NCBI GenBank assembly: GCA_000328365.1 | Contig: KB309694.1 | Location: 421,468 to 485,467 of the forward strand | Length of the DNA: 64,000 bases | Direction of reading: 5' to 3' | DNA from: Capitella teleta | Lineage: Eukaryota; Annelida; Polychaeta; Capitellidae | In this document: positions 57,271-64,000 of the stretch, one piece after another | Position numbering within the stretch: the first letter of the stretch is position 1 | Layout of the letters: each line of letters begins with the position of its first letter | Program-made: the position numbers and the translations under genes | Notes under the pieces: generated by a model | The model's input: the letters and a program-made list of their open reading frames with translations, nothing else | What the model was told of the DNA's origin: nothing | Database searches by the model: none

Positions 57271-59815
57271 ATGGCGGACGTGAACCGCATGGACCGGTGG
57301 GTCTGCCCGAACGACAGGCAGCTAGCACTCCGAGCGAAGTAAGTCTCCTTTCGCATCGCGTATCGTTGGCCTTCTTTGCTTAGTCGGTTGTTTTCTACGG
57401 AGTGTGCTCTCGTGTCTAACGTGGCATGAACCCTGGCTGGCTCGTTATCCACCTCCGGATGTCTGCATGCAATATGGATGCGTGCGCAACAACGACTCGC
57501 CTCGAGTCGCTGAGAGATAATTGGTTAACGCGACGTGTGTTTATCCGCGCTGTTCTCTATCCGACGCAGTGTTGATTGATACTGTTTTTATCATAACACT
57601 GATAACACCTTTATTGAGCAAAGCGGCTTAACCACGCGATGGGACTACGTCAGATCCATGCTGTGCCTAACCAGAGAAGGACGCCCCCCTTTGGCTATTA
57701 CCTTGTACATTTACATGCAGTTATGTAAAATATGCACGAAGGGCCGATGTTGTATGTAATTCCACATTCCACTCCATCCTCGAGTGTTTCCGTTGGGGCA
57801 TCGACGCGTGCCGCATGAAATCGATGCGAGCCAAGCATGGAATTGACATCAGGTGATTGGCTTGATGCATGGCGACGAACCATACGCTGCTGCGGTCGCT
57901 GAAAAACACGCTTGGCGTAGGACTCCCCAGTGGCCGTTCATTGGCGTACGGAACCCGCTCTCGATTCTCTGTGGCAGAAAGGCAAATGGCTTTTACGGCT
58001 CAGCCAACACGCCGTGTGGCAATCAGTTCAATGCGCGGATTGCGTGCTGCGAGTAGATTCGGCGCTTGCCCTGTGGACCATGTAAATGTCAATGGCATCG
58101 AGGGATTGGATCAGGGTTCGCAGCCTTTTGTTCGCCGTCCATTCCGACGCTTTCACTCTCTCCGCACGCACGCTATTCGCTCTCTGATGTGCGTATTATC
58201 GCTACTCTTGTGTCATATACCACTGCCGTTCGACCCAACTGTCGGAAGCTGCTCCCCAGTCTTTGCCCGAATAAGATATTCCACCAGACCACTGTGGCCC
58301 CCACCCCTCATCTCGTTCCCCTCGAGGGTTATGCAGGCCCCTGGGTTGGTCGTTTGAAGTCGCATTTAGCGCTTTGGGGAGTCGACCGAAGAGCCCTGGC
58401 TGCCGAGATCACTGCTTCGGCTCTGTTCTGGTTTACGGCCAATAAGAGACTCATATTGAGATCGACATTTGACGTGTTGATGGCGCAGCTGAAATGGACA
58501 TCACGTGACCCAAGGACGGGGACGTGCACCTCTATACCCCCTGAATGAATGCTCGCCATCATTGGTCGACCTATACTGCGTCGTCCTGACGATCTCGCAG
58601 GTGCGCCATCTGAGCGTGTTGAGGTCGTCGCCCTCGATCGCTGTGTGATCAACTGAAGCTAATTGACTTCGTCGCCTGAAGCTCTATCGAAGCAAGGCAC
58701 GGCGACGGATTTCCGCTCGTTGCATCATTTCGCCGCGTGTTTTTACCTCCCCCCCCCCCCTTCGCCCTCCGCCGACCCCGTTGCCGCTCTCAACACCCCT
58801 TCAGATCCCTCAGATGCAATCTAAATATAGAACTTAGATATGCAGTACTCGACATTCCAAAGTTGCACATTAGGAGCCCCAAGGACGACGAATACACGTT
58901 AAAAGCTGGAAAAAAAACCAACTCCCTTTCTTCTCCCCCCCGCCCTTAATTCAGCCGAGTCGCGCTGTCGGCAATGAGCCAGCGATCACAAGACTCAGCG
59001 CCATTATCTGCAAGCTGCGGAGATGCCGAGTGCCTCGGTTGGATTTTGATCGAAGAACCTGGATTAATCAGAATTTATAGCCATTATGTTATGTACACTG
59101 CTTCGTCTGGAGCTTCATGCTATGCGTCATGATCTGCAGTCGCGCTTTGTACATGAAAGCGCTCCATGATCAAAATGTGGCGTCATTGCCGCGACATTTC
59201 GCGTGATTCCGAATGCATTTCTCGTGCTGAATTTTTATATTCACCTGCTGAATGTTGGTACTTAGTGTTCTGCAGGTGAACCAACGGTTTTGAGACTAAA
59301 TTTAGATCATGTTCAGCTGATCTGTATTAGCATTTTGGGTATTGTGATGGAGCATCATTTGCTAGTAATTTATCCACATTAATTGCTACGAACTATTAAA
59401 TAGAGTACATCACTCTATTCTTCGTTGAAATCTCAAATTCTCACACTATAGCTCTAGAAATATATGTACACTGTATGTAAGGGAAATTCCACGCTTCAAG
59501 ATCTAGTTCCTGTAATTGTAACCTTGTACACAAATCGGCGATCGCATAATTATCTCTCAATGGCATTATTTCAAGAGAATCGCATTTTATTATACGTACT
59601 GATTACACCCGTTGCTAGGTGTATGGTTGCTATGTGTGGCTTATTTGCTATTCTTCTCGTTCTCTTTGCAGACTCGGGTCGGGATGGTCGGTCCATACGA
59701 ATAAGATGCAGGGCTTTCGCCGCGAGGAGCAACTCAACTGCGACGAACAGGAGTGCATCATGCGCGTCATCAAAAGAGCCGAGATGATCGACAATTTGGA
59801 AATGGAACGTGTTGG
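57271..59815 (+). CDS. RPH3A: Rabphilin-3A, first two coding exons (gene continues beyond the window)
   Basis: Exon 1 coding part is 57271-57338 (MADVNRMDRWVCPNDRQLAL). Exon 2 is 59672-59815, in phase 2, giving LGSGWSVHT, then RREEQLNCDEQE and IMRVIKRAEMID, then LEMERVG, with donor GTTGG|GTGAGT. This matches the N-terminus of rabphilin (RWMYPSDRPL; GWSVH; EEIINRVIARAE; QERIGRL), the start of its Rab3/Rab27-binding helix. Rabphilin is a synaptic-vesicle effector with a zinc finger and two C2 domains. Those later exons are not found before 64000, so they lie outside the window. The intron between the exons is 2.3 kb and GC-richer than the rest of the window. NOC2 (rabphilin without C2 domains) shares this N-terminus and cannot be excluded. 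Confidence 0.85.
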
Positions 59816-60149
59816 GTGAGTTACTAGCCACTGGTCAGCTACGTGTCCCTCTTGCGGTCATTTTCGTGCCATTCTGATCGGTCAAGGGGATTCCCATTAT
59901 ATCTCCGAAATGAGAATGCGTAAGTTAGGCTGATGAAGCTGTTGGCTCACCATCCTAGATGTCGACCGGGCACTGTTCATTTCAGCATAGATGACGTCGT
60001 GATCATTAAAGGAAAGCTGCTCAGATGACACTGAGAAGTCGGCGTGGCGTTTTATGATGAGCTGCGTTTTCATTTGCTGAAATTGGATTGTTTTCCGTGC
60101 AGAATCTCAGCAACGTGTCCGTCCCTTCATCTAGGACCGTATGCTTTTC

Positions 60150-60157
60150 TTTCTTTC

Positions 60158-60186
<29 letters not shown>
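60150..60186. repeat. T-tract
   Basis: TTTC repeats running into a ~30-base T run in the rabphilin intron. Confidence 0.8.
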
Positions 60187-60192
<6 letters not shown>

Positions 60193-60276
60193 AGTATTAT
60201 TTCTAGTTGATGTGTTAAAATTATTATGATTTTTTTCCGGTTGATATTCAGGATGCTTCTTCTTTGAGCTGTTAGG

Positions 60277-61460
60277 CCAGTCAATATAGGATTCGACCCG
60301 GACAAAATTGCAACAGAAATTAATATTTAGTTGAATGACCTCCTTATTAACATACTAATATTCGGATTAAATTCCTTCCGTGGAACATTGGTAAAATTGC
60401 TAATTAGTTACCTTGATTAAGGTAAGTTTACCGCTTGAACATTGGCACACAGCATATCAAATTGAAGATCTTAATGAGATCAACCCAGAAAATGTGTTAT
60501 CGGTTTCGATATATGAACCTGTAAAGTTTTCGGTCTGAATAATCACAGTAATAATGAAAGGGTTTCGTAAGCCAAATACTACCAATACACAATAACATGG
60601 AACCTGCAACTTAACTTCTTACATATGAAAGTTTATACTTCAGCTCAAAGGAGCAAAGCTGACAAACATGTATAGCTCGCCTATCCCTCGTTCCCTAGTC
60701 AACCCCCCTCGAGATTTCATATAGGCTTCACTTCATCACCCGTTCAGTGACATAATCGATGAACAGATCAGCTCGGTAACGATTAGAGCCCCGCACAACG
60801 TGTTGGCCAGATTTAAAGTATTCAAATTCCGCAGGATGGTCTATTTTCAGTCTCAACATTCTCTGAAGATGAATTGACTTTTGGATTTATGGTTTACGAG
60901 TTATAACAGCAAGAAATGGTAGAATATTAGCGTAGTAAATATAGGTTATTAACGTAATTTAGTGTTGCAAGTCAAGATTTATGCAACTGAGAGAAAAGGA
61001 AGAACTGAGCCAGTGATTAATACTAGCATGTAGTGCTACGCCCCTGTGACTGCCGGCGCAATTATTCAAATATCTTATGGGTAACCATGTAATTGATTAA
61101 ATACTTAATATTTAAATCAGTGAAGGGTCCTACCATTATTCTAGTATACTAGTATTGTGTAGGTTCATGAAACTGATTCATTTCATATGAATCAACTTTT
61201 TCCGATATTTTCGCACCTGTGACTATTCACACCGAAAACTTTACAGGTGTACATATCGGATGTTTGCCAATGTTCAAACGGTAAACTTAGCTTTGGCTTA
61301 ACTCAGGTAATTAATTAACGATTTTACCTATTTTACACCGAAGAGATTTTGTCCGATTTTGAGTATGTTAATAAGGGGGTCATTCCGCATCATTCCACTA
61401 AAAATAAATTATGTTGCAATTTTGTCCGGGTCGACCCTTTTTCAGTGCTAAATTGACTGG
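60277..61460. mobile_element. Foldback-type element with ~270-bp terminal inverted repeats
   Basis: The left arm (60277-~60560) and the complemented right arm (~61195-61460) align over their length: CCAGTCAAT, TCGACCCGGACAAAATTGCA, CTTATTAACATACT, TTTACCG.TTGAACATTGGC, CCTGTAAAGTTTTCGGT. Similarity is roughly 75-80% with small gaps, so it is old. The ~630-bp middle has no coding capacity. The superfamily is unclear because no clean target duplication is visible. Confidence 0.75.
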
Positions 61461-62800
61461 TGTTCGTCAATTTGTCTTAATTTTGTCTGATTGTATATAA
61501 TGCATTGCATAAGTTCTTCTCTTGGTGATTTCATTGAATTATCCAAATAATTGCAATAATCTAGATACATGTATGAAAAAAAAGAGGAAAATGTAGCGTA
61601 AAATCTAAAGGAATGAATGACCTTTAACGTCAAATTGCAAACCATACGTTGACCTCCGTGTTCTAAGTTCCCATGAAACCCGTTAAAGGCCGTCTCCGGT
61701 GTTGTCAACTGTGTCTTCCCCTTCAGTTGCTGTCCATCCGGCAATCATTTTGATTATGTGTCAACTGAACATGATAAGTGCGAGGGTGTCTTCTTTTTTT
61801 TTTTGCTCTCTATTTGCACTCTGGCTTATCGCATGCAGCTGCGGATGGAATCGAAACACGCCTCATGGTGGTTGCAAGAAGGGATGATGACATGGTGCTT
61901 ATCATCGTATTTCTCACGCCTGGCGATACATCATTATAACCATTTAAATGCATTCATCATGCTACCTGTGTATAAGATCCGAAATCAATTCTGCTCTGTT
62001 TTTCAATTGCTGTGGATCAAAAGGAGCTGTGCATAGAAAGGCTGAAAGATCCCTTGGGCATTTTGTTTGTTCATTTTTTATATTTTTTATTTATTTTTTG
62101 GTCCTGCGTCGAGAGCAATGATCGCAGCCAAGGATCTCGCACTTGTGTTGCTATTCATATTAATATCATAAAGAAAGGTATCTAAGTGCTACGCTGTCGT
62201 CACTTACGTATCGTTACTGCGGCCTGCTTCCATACGTAAATGTCTGTGTGCATACGGCCATAATGCCGTACGACGGTGCATGCAGAGTGCGTGGTGATTG
62301 AAGACGCGACGACTTCTTGGTCTCCATGGCGACTGAGTCAACAGACGAGGCGGACTGCGGCGTGGAATGTGCGCCATTGATCTACGGACACCTGTGCGGA
62401 GAAGCGATCGACGCACCTGAACGCTCGCTCTGATCACTTGACATACATATATGCTGCGTACTCTCGGCTCTCAATGTCTACGCGCGCAATGGTGCCCAAG
62501 TCCAATATGCAATCACGTTCGGGCCATTGTACCATGCTATACAACAATTATAATTATGTCCTTTTCGTGAAGTCTTATAATCATGACTAAATGCAGTATT
62601 TGATACACAGTTTCTCAATCGTGTACAATTCTTCCAAGATGGTTGGAACTTTGGAAGTGTATCATGAGTGGTCACACGACCCCACGAAACCTCCACGGCT
62701 CTTGAACCCCCCAAAAAATCTCTTACACCGATGGTTGTGTATAGTCATGGATTGCAACGTCGTCTCTAAGTCCTCTGCGTTGGCACGTGCGTCGGCTGAA
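61461..62800. other. Rabphilin intron, no feature seen
   Basis: Mixed composition with short T-tracts. No exon with rabphilin zinc-finger sequence found. Confidence 0.35.
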
Positions 62801-62802
62801 TG

Positions 62803-62852
62803 CGAGGAGGAGGAGGAGGAGGAGGAGGAGGAGGAGGAGGAGGAGGCGGCGG
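62803..62852. repeat. (GGA)n microsatellite
   Basis: About 14 GAG/GGA triplets running into GGCGGCGGC. It creates long Glu or Gly runs in apparent frames that are not genes. Confidence 0.9.
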
Positions 62853-64000
62853 CGCACGGTGCCGTTCATCAAGCGTTGATCGCCGAGATGGATTGCGGAT
62901 TAGCGCCGTGCACCTGCCCCGGACGACGACGGCGCGGGCCATGGACGCCGCTCTGTGCGCTTGCGTCGTCTTAGGAGTCTCACTGTTACATCTCGCGGCG
63001 ACATTATATCATAGCCTGATATGTGTAGCCCCTGCAACAAACGGTGCAATCGATACTTCGTATGATGGTTTCATTCTTGACTTTTTTGGAGAGAACTTCT
63101 ATGGGTTTCTGTCTGCATGCAGCGCTGTGTCAATAGTCGATAAGTCCGTTTTGCCCGCCTGACCCTGAGAAGAGGTTGCTGAATACAATGCCGCATGAGG
63201 CAAACGAAATCGACGTTGCATTGATCTCGCAAATATTTTCCCTCAACAATGCAATCTTCCAATGACTCAGGTCATGAATGCAGTTGTCTGCTGCTCGATT
63301 CTAAACAATTTGTCACCGTGCAAAACTGCAGGACAGTCTCGAGGAGCCTTCTGTTTGTCAACAGCATGATGCCCTGCATTATAACCTCTTGATCTATTGT
63401 GTTGTAGAATTATTCAATGAGTGTGCTACTCTACCGTGCACTCACAATTCAAATGCCACTTGGCGAGATCTAAATATGATTATGCTTTGGCGCGTGCCGA
63501 ATTGGACATCGTGGCAGTAGTTGTGGGCCATCCTATATTGCGGCATTGAGTACCACAAAGATATTCAACATCATTCGTTGTTTGCTCTCATCCCTAAATG
63601 ATGTGTGCTCCACTACCTCCGTGTGCATTCATCATTCGGCGGATGAGGGCAGTGCTTACAAATGGCGCCGGCATTGCGACATGCAGCACGTTAAAATGCC
63701 GACTCCATTCCGTTCGTTGCAAGCCCTTTAATTGGCTGTGGCACCGGCTTCCTACGAGCTCATCTCACCATCAAGCGGATTTCTTTGCATCTTCACATGC
63801 ACTCATCTCTTTGAGATGCGAGCGCCCCGCTGCCCTGCCCTACACGCCACCCTTCCATTGCTGAGCCTCACCGCCGTGTCTATTAATCATTCCATTATCC
63901 GCCGTCGGCTGCACTCTGGTCTCCTGCAGTCTAATCTGCATGCCTTACAGCACAAGGTGTACGGGCCGTGCACTTGTACATAATAGTATAGCTAATTCTG
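62853..64000. other. Window end, presumed rabphilin intron
   Basis: GC-richer stretches at 62900-63000 and 63640-63960 contain short open frames, none with family similarity or paired splice sites. Confidence 0.35.

Noticed and set aside
57869-58652. Overlapping 100-160-codon frames on both strands
   Set aside because: GC-rich DNA has fewer chance stops; there is no family similarity, and the region lies inside a rabphilin intron.
62591-63162. Plus-strand frames with long Glu or Gly runs
   Set aside because: They come from a GGA microsatellite and show no domain or splice support.

Overview
The window is nuclear DNA from an invertebrate animal. The evidence is intron-split genes with GT-AG introns of about 40-70 bases, animal-specific families (a DEG/ENaC channel, rabphilin, UBE3B, LRRC47, a KCTD protein), AT-rich spacers with no long open frames, and many small DNA transposons and a tRNA-derived SINE. 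A marine invertebrate is likely, but I cannot name the phylum from sequence alone. There is one assembly gap (34757-35154).

Layout. (1) 1.9-8.3 kb: a KCTD7-like gene (minus) and a tyrosine phosphatase gene (plus) are head to head, with start codons 124 bases apart. (2) 10.2-15.7 kb: a complete UBE3B gene (minus), which I resolved into 29 exons and 1065 codons. (3) 16-24.8 kb: a gene-poor stretch filled with repeats (a LINE remnant, a ~1 kb-spaced direct repeat, a Tc1 relic, a TTAA-flanked MITE). (4) 24.9-26.5 kb: an intronless iduronate-2-sulfatase-like gene (minus). (5) 30.3-41.0 kb: a DEG/ENaC (ASIC-like) channel (plus). It has two candidate first exons, part of it lies in or near the gap, and one 1.6-kb exon inserts about 490 residues into the extracellular domain. 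(6) 45.6-47.4 kb: a two-exon single-pass membrane protein that I do not recognise. (7) 48.9-50.7 kb: LRRC47 (minus). (8) 56.9 kb to the window end: the promoter side and first two coding exons of rabphilin (plus), with GC-richer sequence and a long-inverted-repeat element in its introns.

The genes have unrelated jobs: ubiquitin ligation, lysosomal sulfate removal, ion conduction, vesicle traffic, a translation-factor-like LRR protein. They do not form a pathway. The most unusual host feature is the channel with the giant extracellular exon and duplicated first exon. The richest unexplained layer is the transposon content: at least three MITE families seen in several copies, a SINE family with clear target duplications, and one element nested in another. 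Exon borders were read by eye from GT-AG sites, reading phase and fit to remembered family sequences.
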